DNA of 64,000 bases, from the NCBI GenBank assembly GCA_963210315.1, contig OY723313.1, positions 124,001 through 188,000 of the forward strand. The letters are read 5' to 3'. The notes beneath the pieces were generated by a model. The model had not been told where the DNA came from. It did not search any database and saw only the letters and a program-made list of their open reading frames with translations. Shown one piece after another: positions 41,534-53,420 of the stretch (positions are counted from its first letter, which is position 1; every line of letters starts with the position of its first letter). The DNA comes from Rhynchopus euleeides (taxonomy: Eukaryota > Euglenozoa > Diplonemea > Diplonemida > Diplonemidae). Made by a program: the position numbers and the translations under genes.

Positions 41534-41856
41534 CACACCGTTTATTTCCTTTTTGAGACACACACCGATTCCCCACCCTTTTTTGTACCCAAAAAATATA
41601 TGAGATAGAGTGGCAGAGAGAGAGAGAAAGCGCATCGAGGCAAGCCGTCCACCTTTGACAGTGTTACGGGTGAGGGGTGAGGGGGCAGGGGGCGGCATCC
41701 GCTCTACAGTGCAGAGAAAGGTGAAAGCCGAGATAACATGACCCCCCCTGGGTAAAGTGGTGGGAGAGGGGGCCTGTCGCGCATTTCTGGGTACGGCACT
41801 GGGATTTTTTCGCACAAAGAGAGTGGATGCACACCCCACCCTTACGCACTTATAGC

Positions 41857-41884
41857 GTTGGTTGGTTGGTTGGTTGGTTGGTTT
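41857..41884. repeat. (TTGG)n microsatellite
   Basis: Tetranucleotide TTGG repeated about six times, about 130 bp downstream of the OvoA stop. Confidence 0.85.
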
Positions 41885-42013
41885 GGCTAGGGCATACAAC
41901 CCCCGACCCCCGACTCCGGGGAGGTTGCTGTGGTCAACCCCTCAGGCGGTGGCTGTGCTGGTTGCGACTGCCACATGGTTCAGCTCTGCAGAGGGCAGGG
42001 CTGCATGGGCTGC

Positions 42014-44432
42014 TCAGTTGCGGACCCATGTCGTGACCTCTGCGGTGCCGCACAGGGAGGTCGTCAGGTTGGTGGGCAGGCTGTAAGGCAGCGTGGTGGT
42101 GTGCTCGAGTGTGAAGTTCGGCGACAGGCACTTCGCAAGACCCTGCGCGCCCTTGACAGCGTTGCCCTGCTCGTCCTCGTAGCCGCTGAGCCACATGTTC
42201 TTGGCGTTGGCAAGGTCGAATGCCTTCCAGTCGTACGTCGTCCCGATGACAAGCAGGCTCTTGGCCTCCATGCGCTCGTGGATGGTCTCCAGGAACACCC
42301 TCGGGTTCATGAGGCGCTCCACCAGGTTGAGGTTCACCACCACCAGCGTGTAGCCGCGCAGGTGGGCGTGCAGGTTGCAGGGGTCGGACTGCCAGAAGGT
42401 CGTCTTGTGGATCAGGTCCTCCAGCTCGTACTGCGCAGCGGTGATCTGCTTGGGCTCCAACAGGTCCCCCTCTGTGGGCACCTCCCACTTGGTCTGCTGG
42501 CACTCGCGCAGCTGGCACCCGGGCATGATGTAGCGGGCAGAGAAGTCGATGCCCTGCACGTAGTCGAACACCGTTGCCAGCTCGAACGACGTGCGCCCTG
42601 ACCTGCACCCGATGTCTGCTGCCAGCGTGGTGTCGATACCCAGGTCCTGGCACTTCTGCAGCGCGTGCTTCCCCAGGGCCACGGGGAACAGCGCGTCGCC
42701 CAACGCCTTGGAGCGCTCCCCCCAGTGGAACTCTGTGTACTGGTCAACCACAGGGTCAGCCCGGTAGAACCCTGCGTACTCATCCACCTCCTCCCCCTCC
42801 ACGTACCGGATCCCGATGAACTGGTAGAAGTGACGACGGAAGCCGAAGCGTGCGTCACGCGTCGCCTCGTTACCTGTGGAGATGAAGCAGCTACCCTTCT
42901 GCATGGCGTGGTCCCCGTCGAAGGTGGGCATGCTGAAGTCGTCGTACAACGGGTGCACCTTGAAGCCCTCCAGGGGCCCGATGGGCGTCTCCGTGTGGTG
43001 CCACAGGTTGCCTGCCACGTCGTAGAGGTCGCCCTGCTTGTGCATGTCCACAGGGCACGGGCTGGTGTACGACTCCAGGTTGATGTTGCCGGGTGCCGTG
43101 CCCCACTGCCACTGGTCCTGCGGCAGGGAGCGGTCGTACATCAGCTGCCACTCAGCCTCGGTGGGGAGGCGCAGCTTCTTGCCCTCACGCGCACCCTTCC
43201 AGTTGCAGAAGGCCTTTGCCTCGTGGTTGTTCACCTCGCACGGCCAGGACAGCGGCAGCTCGATCTCCTCCGCCCACATGCGGTAGCGGAACCCACCCTC
43301 CTTCTGCACCCAGAAGTGGGGGTGCGTCGCCTTGCGGAAGTTGCGCCACCCCAGCCCCTCCTCCGTCCACACGTCTTCCCTCTCGTACCCACCGTCCGCC
43401 ATGAACTCCTGGAACTCCTGGTTCGACACGAGGTACTTCGAGGCGGAGAAGCCAGCAATCTCCTTCTCGTCAACACCGTAGTCGACGTCCCACCCAAACA
43501 CGGCGTCGTCATCCCCGGTGTTCTCACGCCGCCCCACACGCACGTGGCCGGCAGCAACCTCGACCAGCTCGTTGGTGGGTGCCACACCCGTGACAGGGCA
43601 GTGGCGCCAGAAAGGGTGCGGCTTCACCATCGCCAGGGGCAACTCGCGGATCAGCACAGCGCTGGTCTCCAGATGGATGCGCTCGTGCTCGATGCCCATG
43701 ATGATGGGCCACATCCTGCTCTCCCACGTGATGGGCATCGAGAACTGGGATGTGTCGATGAAGTCGTTGATGCGCTCACGCACGTCGTCACGGTACTGCT
43801 TCACCTCCGCCGACGGGGGGAAGTTGTAGTGCGCAGAGTTCAGGTCGTCCCACCTGCAGGGGTGTGTGTGTGAGGGAATAGAAGAAGAAGAAGAAGAAGA
43901 CAAAACATGGCTCGGGAGAGACGCATCCACCAAACACACACTCTCTCGCTGAGCTTGGTGTATGAGCGGACGGTTCCCCACCCCCTCGCCGAGTGACGGT
44001 GAGAGGGTGGCTCACACAAGATGGGGCGGTGGCTAGCTGTGTGCAAAGCCGCGGGGGTTCGGAAGGCACTGTGGGTGGGTTGCGGGCATACTGCATCTCG
44101 TCGACACCGATGGCAAACATCTCCTCGAACAGCGGGTTGATGCGTGTCGTGTGCCCTGCAGCCACAAGCTTGTTGATGAAGAACGACGCGGTGTGGCCGT
44201 AGTAGAAGATGTGCGGGTGGCGCAGCTTGTGCAGCGGCTGCATCTGGAACGCCTCCTCGCATGCGAGCATCTCGTACAGCTTCTCAAACACGTCGTACGT
44301 CCTGTTGAAGTAATCCTTCAGCTCGGCCCGCTTCTCCTCCACACTGCCCTTGTTCAGAACGGTGGTCTGCGTCACCCTGAGGCGGCGCTCCACCTCATCC
44401 TGAATGTCGTTCGACACCATCTTGACAGACAT
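42014..44432 (-). CDS. ovoA: 5-histidylcysteine sulfoxide synthase/methyltransferase (OvoA), two exons
   Basis: Makes ovothiol: iron-dependent oxidative coupling of Cys to His C5, followed by SAM-dependent methylation after C-S cleavage by a separate enzyme (OvoB, not seen here). Exons 44432-44092 and 43853-42014 with a 238-nt GTATGC..CTGCAG intron give 726 residues. Domains: DinB-like with the first iron His in YYGHTASFF (His80); the HERIH pair (His170, His174) completing the 3-His site; an FGE-sulfatase-like domain (GGFRYRMWAEEIELPL, LRLPTEAEWQ, GNLWHHTETPIGPLEG, KGSCFISTGNEATRDA, FRRHFYQFIGIR); and a C-terminal methyltransferase (AADIGCRSGRTSFEL, QGIDFSARYI). The start MSVKMVSN is the first ATG after a CTGCAG; MVSN four codons later is possible. 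Ends TGA. Intron holds a (GAA)n tract. All key residues present. Confidence 0.95.
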
Positions 44433-44702
44433 TGCAACGCACACCGATACCTGCAGGCGTGGCACTGGAAGGAGCAGTGGAAATGGCCTGTGTTGATATT
44501 CCCGCAGAGGCCATGACGAACGGCGCAGACCCGAATGACAAACTGCAAGTCAGCGCAAGGTACCGGCATATCAGTGGATTGTGGGGGAGAGGGGGCGAGG
44601 CCATCAGAAGGTACTTCTATGCGCCGTGGAAGCTGCTATCGTTGTTGCTGCGGTGTGTGCCCTACCCCCCACGCCCCCCCCTCCCCATCCCTCCTGCGTT
44701 TA
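44433..44702. other. OvoA 5' flank
   Basis: Pyrimidine-rich on the sense strand with CTGCAG about 20 nt before the ATG. Nothing else recognised. Confidence 0.4.
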
Positions 44703-45310
44703 CTGGGGGGGGGCAATTAATCGTAAGTAGTCGAATAATCGTAAGGGGGCGATTAATTGTACAACATTTTCTGGGCCATTTATACGTAAATTTGTTTTGA
44801 ATAATCGTAGGGGTTACGATTATTCACTTTTGGCCAAATTTCTGACTTTTCCCCAGAGGATCAAGCAACAGGAACAGCAGGGATACCACTCAGGCTGTAC
44901 AAAGTGGAGAATCGGTCGTCATAGACCAGTGATTGAGTCACCCCACATGTCGGAGCACACATGCCCCGAGTTTAATGGGTGGAAGAGAGTATGGTTTGAG
45001 GCCCCCCCGCCCCCAGGTTCCCTGCCAGTGAGGTGAGCCTGGGGGGGGGCACCAAAATTCTGGGGTGGCCCATACGCAGGGTATAAGATAGACTTTTTTT
45101 CTGGCGCCGTTTTCCGGTTTTTCTGGTTTTGAAAATTTTTCGCGCGCGCCTTCGGCGCGCGCGACCCGCGCAAACCCTCCCAGAGTCTGAGAAGGCCCGG
45201 TGCCTGCGCGCGTCCTGTCGTACTGAGGCTGCTTGGTGGGGCAGGCGCAGCAGCTGCTTTGAAAGTTTGGACTCTCGACCAAAAAACCGGTCTGGTGCAA
45301 TGCTTTTACA

Positions 45311-45372
45311 CAGGGGGGTCTGGGGGGCGGAGCCCCCCAGCCGCCGGAGGCCACGGTAGTGAACATCTGTTC
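45311..45372 (+). repeat. 60-bp hairpin repeat, copy 1
   Basis: CAGGGGGGTCTGG, the palindrome CTGGGGGGCGGAGCCCCCCA, then CCGCCGGAGGCCACGGTAGT and GAACATCTGTTC. Confidence 0.9.
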
Positions 45373-46104
45373 ACTACAGTCTGGATTCGCTTGTAAGTAG
45401 GAAGGCTTCGCTGTATCGCAGCCCGGCCAGCAGGAGATCACTGGTCCTTGAGGGTTCAACCTTCAGGGTGGAGGAGGACGGGGGAGCGACCACTCGTGAC
45501 AGGTGTGCGTTGTGGGTGGAGTGGGTGCACGACAGAATGGCCAAAGGGTCCACGAGATCTCTGCACACATTCCGTTATCGAGGAGATGGGCACCTAGCTG
45601 TGACGACAGGCAACAAACAAATCTCATCTGTTAGTTGCCCCCAATAGGCTTGGCGACCTTCAAGACTGCTTGAAAGTCGTTTGTGTTCTCGTCTCAGCCC
45701 TCCAGACTGCAGTCTTAGACTCCCTCTTAGACATGGTGGCTGGAGTCCACCATGTGTGCACCTTCAAAACAGAAGAGACCTGCATGACGAGGTCACCACC
45801 CACCGGGCCATCCGCTAGGTCCATTTTTCTTCTCCGCTTCTCTGCCTTCTTTGGACTATTTGAGCTCTGTGCGGATCACGATGGGGTCACTTTCTATTTT
45901 TTTATGGCGTTTTTTCTGACTGTTTTACTGTCCCAAAGTCACAAGAAAAACCGCCAAAAATGAGACCGACCTTTTTTTTTTTTTCCAGAAAACCGGGAAC
46001 CGGGAAACCCTGGTTTTGAAAACCGGAAAACCAGACCTATCTTATCCCCTGCCCATACGCAACCTCAGGAAGATGGACACAGTCCAGAAACTGTACCCCA
46101 CAAG

Positions 46105-46168
46105 GAACAGATGTCCACTACCGTGGCCTCCGGCGGCTGGGGGGCTCCGCCCCCCAGACCCCCCTGTG
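46105..46168 (-). repeat. 60-bp hairpin repeat, copy 2
   Basis: Reverse orientation of copy 1: GAACAGATGTCC, ACTACCGTGGCCTCCGGCGG, then the GGGGGGCTCCGCCCCCC palindrome. Confidence 0.9.
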
Positions 46169-46996
46169 GACTCTCTTTGCATTCTCTGTACCACCTCGAA
46201 GGGTGCACCCGAGCCAAGCACCCAAGCATGGGAACTAGGCTGGAAACTGATACAGTCATTGAAATAGATCGGGACAGCCAGGGCTCCCAGTCACCGTCAT
46301 ACGAAGGGACTATGCGAACTGGAGACGGCGCAAGAGCAGGTGCAGCTGTGCTGTATTCTTGAGGGCTCCCGCTACGTCAAAAACCACGCCCTCATCCAAA
46401 CGTAAGGACTGAGCCAAGGCGTCAATCCCTTCGGACCTCGTCAGCGCCCCAGGAACACAGGCCCCGTCATCGGTATTCGACGCGTGCCCCGCGCACGCCA
46501 GCCAACGACGCTCTGGTGCTGGGGATGGGGTCGAGGGGGTGGTGTGGCAGGCAGGGAAGTGCACGGGACCAGAAAAACCATTCGACGGTCGAGCGCGCAC
46601 TGGGTGTGGAGGGTACCTAAAAAACGGGTAACCCACAGGGTCCGACATCGGGTGTCGGACCCCACCGTGTGCCCATCTGGATGACTCAAGCGCCTCTCTC
46701 CGGGTCCCTCCCCTCCTGGTGGCCCACCGGGGTGCTATGGCCAGTTTCCACCGGTGCTGTTGCTGTGTGCACGGAACGCCGGTGAGACAGGCCGAGAATG
46801 CGACCCACACCCACCCCCACCCCACCAATTGACATTCTGAACAGCAAAACGGGTAAATTTTTGCCAAAAGTGAATAATCGTAACCCCTACGATTATTCAC
46901 CACCGTTGAAAATTTGTAAATTTTGGGACACCCGATTTATACAGACCGCGTCGCTAAATAATCGTAGGGGTTACAATTATTTGACCCCCCCCAGTA

Positions 46997-48331
46997 AGCG
47001 TATTATCTGAGGGCAATCTCGCTGCAGCGAGACGATGACCCCGCAACTACCCCCCTCCACGACCCCCCACCTCTCCCCCCCCCCCCTCACCCTCCTCCTC
47101 GTCCGACAAGAATATGCCGGTGCGGGACGATTCGATTCGAATGGCGCTGTCTCCATTTTGACCAGCCGGACCTGGCAGCCGTACGACCACCCCCCCTTAC
47201 CCCCCCCCTCCCGCCCCCTCATTCCCATCTTTCTGATCTCTTACTCTGACGATGTGAACAGTGCCGAGCAGCAGGCTGTCATTTAAAGAGCGGCACTGCA
47301 TACCCCCCCCCCCTGTGGTGTCGGGCCCGCACCCCACCCCGCCCTCCCCACAACAACAAGCTGTGCCGAAGCCGAACTGAGTGCCTCTCTGGTACAACTT
47401 TGGCATGTCGGCACACCCCCCTCCCCACCCCCCGTATCCACATAGCTGATCATTCGCGCCGAATATCACGAATTTTCCGGAGATCTTCTGCGCAGTGCAC
47501 ACCACTGTGCGTACTCCATACGCGCCTGTGCTTGTTCTTCGTGTGTCCACCCCCCCTCAATCCCCCAGCTTCAGCTCGGGGGGGGGGGGGGGGGGGGGGG
47601 CTACTGCTGTTGACAGCCGTGCTCTCGATGCGATTTCCACTACCACACGCCATGCGGCGGGTTCATGCACAATGTACAATATTGTTTGATGAGAGCAGGC
47701 CCACAGCACACCGCCAGAGTGGGGCGCGATTGACGCGACCTATCCTATCCGTGTCACGCACCACACACCACGCACACACTGGGGCCAGCAGCAGCAGCAG
47801 CAGCAGCGGCAAAAAAATAGCGAAGGGTGGGTGGGGAGGGGAGGGGGCTGTGGCGAATGAAGAAGGTTTTGGCTGTCAGCCAAAAACAACGACAAGGGGA
47901 AGGTGGTGGGGGGGTGAAGGGAGACACGGGGGGGGGGGGGGGTGAGTGGAAAGGGAGGGGGTGGGGTGGGGTGATGGGGGAATGAAACAGCCCAAAAGAG
48001 CGGCGGGGATCAGGCCTGTCGCTAACTTTTCAATTTTGGAGATTTGGTGGGTTGACGCTCCTGTTTTGGGGGGGGGAATCAGGGGGGAAAACACTAGGGG
48101 GCAATTTTTCTCGCGCGCGCTCGTGTTGTTGCCTAATTTTCCCGTCGGTGGACCACTAGGTGGGCACGGTGTGAGGCGCTGGGTTCCTTCCGTGGTTCCT
48201 CTCCCGCTCGCGCCATCCTCGGGTGGAGGAAACCCAAATAATGGCTTTCGGGACCATGCTTTCGACGCTACCCCCTGATGTGCCACGGCCGTTGAAGCGC
48301 AAGGACTTGGTTACTAGACGGGCGCGCGAGA
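46997..48331. other. Intergenic DNA, homopolymer-rich
   Basis: No gene recognised. C-runs on the plus strand at 47,077-47,086 and 47,303-47,312; G-runs at 47,578-47,600 and 47,929-47,942; a (GCA)n tract near 47,790. Confidence 0.4.
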
Positions 48332-48391
48332 TGGGGGGTCTGGGGGCAGAGCCCCCCAGCCGCCGGAGGCCACGGTAGTGAACATCTGTTC
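48332..48391 (+). repeat. 60-bp hairpin repeat, copy 3
   Basis: Same family, with GGGGGCAGAGCCCCC in place of the perfect palindrome. Confidence 0.9.
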
Positions 48392-48500
48392 ATTGTGGGC
48401 GTACAGGTTCTGTGTGAGTTGGCTGCGTCCCCCTGAGGCTACTGGAGTGGTTGGATTCCCTGACCTGGTGGTAATCGAATGACTTGAGTACGAGACATCA

Positions 48501-48562
48501 CAGGGGGGTCTGGGGGGCGGAGCCCCCCAGCCGCCGGAGGCCACGGTAGTGAGCATCTGTTC
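48501..48562 (+). repeat. 60-bp hairpin repeat, copy 4
   Basis: Nearly identical to copy 1; 170 bp from copy 3. Confidence 0.9.
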
Positions 48563-48582
48563 CTGCATAACCATACTCTCTT

Positions 48583-48848
48583 CGACGTCGACCCAGTGAA
48601 AGTGGGTTGACGCTTGGTCGACGCTTGGTGAGCGTCGACCCAGTGTAATCGGGTCAACGCTAGGTAAGCATCGACCCAGCGTAATAAATGGGTTGACGCT
48701 TGGTCCAGGCTTGAATGGCAACTCAGTTCCACTGGGTCGACGCTCCAAGCCTCGACCAAGCGTCAACCCAGTTCCACTGGGTTGACGCTGGGTCGACGCT
48801 TTTTTATGGGGGGGGGAAACCAAAAATCACTGGGTCGACGGTCGACGC
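48583..48848. repeat. GTCGAC-centred quasi-palindromic array
   Basis: Irregular repeats of GCGTCGACCCAGTG and its complement CACTGGGTCGACGC (also TTGACGCTTGG), at least ten half-sites in 265 bp, in both orientations. Directly follows hairpin repeat copy 4. Confidence 0.85.
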
Positions 48849-51503
48849 TTAGCGACATGCCTGGGCGGGGATGTGGTGGTGTGTTGGGGGGGGGGGTGTG
48901 TGGGGGGGGGGGGGCAAAGATCTAGACAACACAGGAATGCGACACGCGTGTTGGTGCGTGAAGCGAACGTCGCGATGATGACGGCTGTGGCGGTCGGAGA
49001 GAGAGGGGGGGGGGGGTTTTGCACTGATCAAGCAAACCGCGGGGAGCACAAGCTCCGGGTGTTACGATGGGTGTTCTGTGGGACACGAAGCGATGAAGGT
49101 TTTTGGGAAGAGAGGGAGAGGGAGAGTAGGGGTAGCGGGGCGAGCGGCTGGGCCGAGTTTCCTTCCGGAGGAAAAAAAAGGAAACACAAGCATGCTAAGG
49201 TCTCCTAGGCTAAAAGCCTCTGGCCGACAGAACAATGTACACAAAACCCCCGCTCAGCACAGACCCCCACAGCACCATGGGACTCATGACGACGCGGCGT
49301 TTCGCATAGGAGGGTTTGGCAACAATCTGATGTCTCGCTCATGACAAAGGCTCGCATGATCATGCGCATCTGCAGCAAAAGGCGAGCCTGTTCGCAACTT
49401 CAGTGCCCACACAATAGCCGAAAACCTATTGATGTTGTTGGCAGGGACTTTGCTCTCAGGTGCAGTAAAGTGAGGCTCCTCACAATGTATAGGTGCCGCA
49501 CACAAGAAGCCCCCTCACTGAAGGCGGAAACCGGGCAACGGGGCAACGAAGCCAGGCACCCCTCCTCGCAATGAACATGCTAATCTGACGTGGCGCAGCA
49601 GGACGGCAGGACAACAGGCCGCAAGACAAGGGCTGCCTGACACACGCACAGCACACCCCACCCCCTCGTGTGCACATCACACAGGGGCTGATGTGATACT
49701 GACACATACAAAGGCTTAGGGAGTCGTCGCGACGGTGTCAGAAATGGTGTGATTTTTTTAAAGTGAATTTCGCGTTGTTTTTGTGAGGAAATCGCCGTGA
49801 CACCTAAAAAATCTGACGAACCTAGCGAAGAAGCCCCGCTCTTTCTTTATGGTGTCGACCATCCCAGGCACTGCGAGAGCTAGTTCTTTATACTATGTGA
49901 TGAACAGTGCCTCCCCCCCTGCCGATTTGCGGGATATGTGTCCCGAACGCTGCCCCACGGGTCCTTTGTTCAGTGCGAAAGCCCCCAGCGGAGAGGGGCG
50001 GGGGGGGGGGGGGGAGCTCACCAGGGCACACACAACGCAGCAGCTACGTAAAAAAAGGGGGGGGGCCACGGCAGGTTTTGAGGGGCGATGGGAGGAAGGT
50101 GTGTGGGGAACGGGGGTGTGGGGGGGGGGGGGGGGGGGGGCATTTTGCTTCTAAAAAATGGGGCTAAAAGAAATCGACAATCTACTGCGTCGGATTGGTT
50201 CTGGAGGGGGGTGGGTGGGTGGGGGGTGGCGATAAGGGGAGGAGAGAAGAGAGAGAGGCAGAGAGAGTCTGGACGGGACGGCAGTGGGTAGCGCCACACC
50301 GACAAGTGGCGCGGTGCACTGGGCATCGGGTGTGTGCGTGTGTCAGAGTTTTGCGTGACGTCTCCGGATCTGAAGGGCGGAATACTTTCCCCCCCTCGAC
50401 CAGAGTGCCGCATGTGTTGTGTCTGTGGGAAAGGGCGGTGTGGGGCATCGGACCCCCCCTGCTGCGACATGCATGACCCTGACCCGTGGCTCCTCGGTGG
50501 CCTACAGCAGGCCACGCCCATCCCGCGAGAGAGAACCCCCCACACACAGCCACCTTTTCTCTACCAACCAGCAGGAAAGCCGTGCTGTCCAATAGCACGG
50601 TGCAAAGCAGCTGGGGTACAGAGAAGTTAGCTGCAAAGGAATCCACACAAGCGGTGCCACTCAGCGTTCCAGCCAATCGAGGAATCGTGCCTCTCTCTGT
50701 TGTGTCAACCAACCGAGCCCGGTTGCGTGACCTTGGGCCCTTGCAACCCGGTTGAAATCGGAGCAGACATCTGGCAGTCTGCACCCCAATGGGCAACTGG
50801 CAGTGAGGGCTTAAGAGCAGGCCTGTCCATTCAATAGCACTGCGACAACAGTGGCGTCGCTGCGGTCGTGATTTGTGCTCGTGAGGGTGGCTGCCGGGTG
50901 TGGGGTGCCCATAGGTGAGCTGGGCGATGGGGTATCGAGTTCGTTCTTAACCCTTTGGGACCGAGATATGCAGATGCGGCATGGTATTGTGTAGAGGGGG
51001 GTGCCGGCGATTTTTGTCAAAGTCTTGGCCCCCCACATTCAGCAATGCCTGTCGGGTGTGTCTTTAGATGGATTGATCCAAACAGCACAAAACAGGACAT
51101 GCTGTGATGGCACTGCGCATTTTCGAACATCCCGCCTGGCTTTGACAGTGTGGCGGTGCCCGGAACTCAGGGATTGGCAAATCAAATTGGCCTGAGTCTC
51201 TGAACCCCAAATAATTTCCGTACCCGGTCTCAAAGGGCTGAAGAGTGGGTTCTTATCTGTTTTTTGGTTGAGTCCAGGTGGCACATTTTCTGCATATTTC
51301 TGTTTATTTGGTTTCTGCTCAACAAGCAGGACTGCACAGGAATGAATCGTGTACGATCTTTAACACAAAATCGGAGGGGCCTAAGGGACATGGTGGAAAC
51401 TGAACAGGGGAGCGCTGGGCAGCGAAATCTACAATATGGCTGGGTGGCGGAGGCAGCTCAAGCCGCATCCACCTATCCAGCAGGTGCAGGGCGGTAGGGA
51501 GGC
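48849..51503. other. Intergenic DNA
   Basis: No gene recognised. Several long G-runs on the plus strand (48,887-48,897; 48,903-48,914; 49,009-49,017; 50,002-50,014; 50,120-50,140). Confidence 0.4.
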
Positions 51504-52738
51504 CTACTGCTGTGCGTATGTGTCGAAGGCCTGGGAGATGTTGCTGTAGCGCGAGTGGCTGTACTTCTTGCGCACTGCCCCGACCTTCATGCGCGGCACC
51601 TGTGGCGTGGCAGGGGGAGGGTGGTGGGCAGGGAGGTTTGCAATGCAGGGCAAAGGCTTGCGCCAGGTGTGGAAGTGCAACGCGAAGTGGTGAGGTGGTG
51701 CGTACCTTCATGATGTAATCCTCCAGCGCGTGGACAACCTCGCAGAGGTCAGACTCGCTGTACTGCGACCGCGCCTGCATCTCGCTCGGCCACGACTGGT
51801 GTGCGCCCAGCACACGCCGCGACAGGTACACGCATGCTGCTGCCTGCAGCGATGCCGGGAACCCAGACAGCTTCGCGCACATCAGCGTCTGTTCCGCGAG
51901 GTACTCAGCCCCGTGCCGCATCGTGTCGGCACGCTCGTTCCCGATCAGCTGTGTCAGGAACTGCCACATCGTCGGCACCGTCAGGTTGTAGTCCAGCTCC
52001 ACCAGCATGGACTTCTCCATCTGTGGTTGTGTTGTGTTGTGGTGCTTTGGTGTTGCGGAGTGGCTGGTGTGATGTGGCCTGCAGGGCTGAGGCTGCATGC
52101 AGCTGCAACATACCGCAAGCATCTCTGTGCGTGTGTACGTGTTGGCAGAGATGTGCACGAAGTCACGCACCTCCGGCGGCATGATCTCCTCGTACTTGCA
52201 TGCCAGCATCATTGCCACACACCCGACAAGCTGCAGCTTCTTCTTCTCCACAGGCTGTGTTGGGATGTGGTGGTGTGGTGGTGTGATGTGTGTTGCGTTG
52301 GGCGGAATGAATGCCATGGGCCCTGCATCAGCACAGCCCGGGGATATCCACAGGGATTCAGACACACGGTCATACCTTGACCATCAGGAACCGGTCCAGC
52401 AGGTTCACCGCCAGGTAGATCGTCTCCGGGCGGCACTTGTACTTCAGGTGCACGTCCACCAGCCAGTCCACCAGGATCGCCCGCATCTTGTCCGTCACCT
52501 CCACCTGGCACAGCAGCAGGTGGTTGTGCGCCACCTGCCCCAGCGGCTCGTCCAGCCGCAGGTTGTCCATCACCTCGTCCACGAGGTCCACACACCCGCA
52601 CGCCTCAGCACCCTGCCATGTCGGCGCGATGTGCCGCGACGCAGGCTTCGCCCCCGCCGTAGGGTGCGCGATGTTTGTCGAGAACGAGCTGAACGACGTG
52701 ATGTCGCTGAGCGCCGGGCGCGCCACACCGTGCGCCAT
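51504..52738 (-). CDS. B-type mitotic cyclin, four exons
   Basis: Regulatory subunit of a cyclin-dependent kinase. Exons on the minus strand: 52738-52376, 52254-52114, 52020-51706 and 51599-51504 (TAG), 304 residues. Introns of 121, 93 and 106 nt have CAG acceptors and every exon keeps frame. The N-terminus has a destruction box RPALSDIT at residues 7-14 (RxxL), the signal for APC/C degradation. The cyclin box starts [17 protein letters not shown] at 85 and continues [45 protein letters not shown], then the C-terminal fold [20 protein letters not shown] and [19 protein letters not shown]. The start was chosen so that the destruction box is N-terminal; the frame is open upstream. Confidence 0.93.
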
Positions 52739-53333
52739 CCTCGCAAACACGCGCGCTTGGTCTCGACAGCCGCACCCCTGCTTTGCACAACCGGCCTCCT
52801 GTTGCTGCTCCTGGTGCAGTGATGTGCCGCGACCCTCCGCTGTGTATGCTGCAGGGTGTGGGGTGGAGCACGGGTAACTGGGGCAGCTGCAGGCACACAC
52901 CGAGCCGAGGCCAAAACACCCCTGCAACAGCCCATCAGTAACGCTGGGTACACCCCACGGGGGTGTGGGCTGTGGGTCGCCAGCTCCAGAGGAAGCCAGT
53001 TGACTTTCGTCCCGCTTTTAGAGTTTTCTTTCCGGTTCCATCCCATGCCGGACCCCCCCACGCCCCCCACCCTCGCGAAATAGCCATTCTTACGACGTAC
53101 AGCGTGACCTGGCCACACCAAGCCTGCCCGTTTAGAAAGTAGAGCGCCACCAGAGGCACTCTACTCCACACTCCGATATTGATGCGATACCCGCTGGAGG
53201 CAACACACCTGACGATGTGGCCCCGTTGAAAGCTTCTTGTTTAAAGTGCAGGCCGCACCGCGTGAACCTTCTGATGCGATCACCACACACATATGAAGGG
53301 AAAGGCGTCTAGTTCCCCATCCCCTCCCCCACC

Positions 53334-53420
53334 CACACGGTAGCCTTTTTCGTTTGGTGTCGGTTGCATCGAGCGAACTCAGATGCTGCCTCCACTGTGG
53401 ACACACACACACACACACAA
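53334..53420. repeat. Segment similar to 54766-54860
   Basis: Shares CACACGGTA, GAGCGAACTC.GAT and CCTCCACTGTGGACA with 54766-54860, both running into (CA)n. Confidence 0.55.

Larger units (their letters stand above)
44703..46994. mobile_element. TA-flanked inverted-repeat DNA element
   Basis: Ends are CTGGGGGG(G)..CAA(A)TAATYGTAA and its complement, each followed by AATAATCGTAGGGGTTACG blocks, and both are bordered by TA (44701-44702; 46995-46996). The terminal 140-150 bp pair up. No transposase frame is seen. The interior contains other inverted pieces: CCCATACGC..TATAAGATAG at about 45,063-45,140 with its complement at 45,990-46,065, and two oppositely oriented hairpin repeats. It could also be two solo MITEs flanking unrelated DNA. 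Confidence 0.55.

Noticed and set aside
42665-43873. 402-codon plus-strand frame opposite OvoA
   Set aside because: Antisense shadow of the OvoA coding strand, rich in Val/Leu/His as expected.
46310-46903. 197-codon minus-strand frame inside the TA-flanked element as a transposase
   Set aside because: No DDE motif or helix-turn-helix; its first residues are translated terminal inverted repeat.
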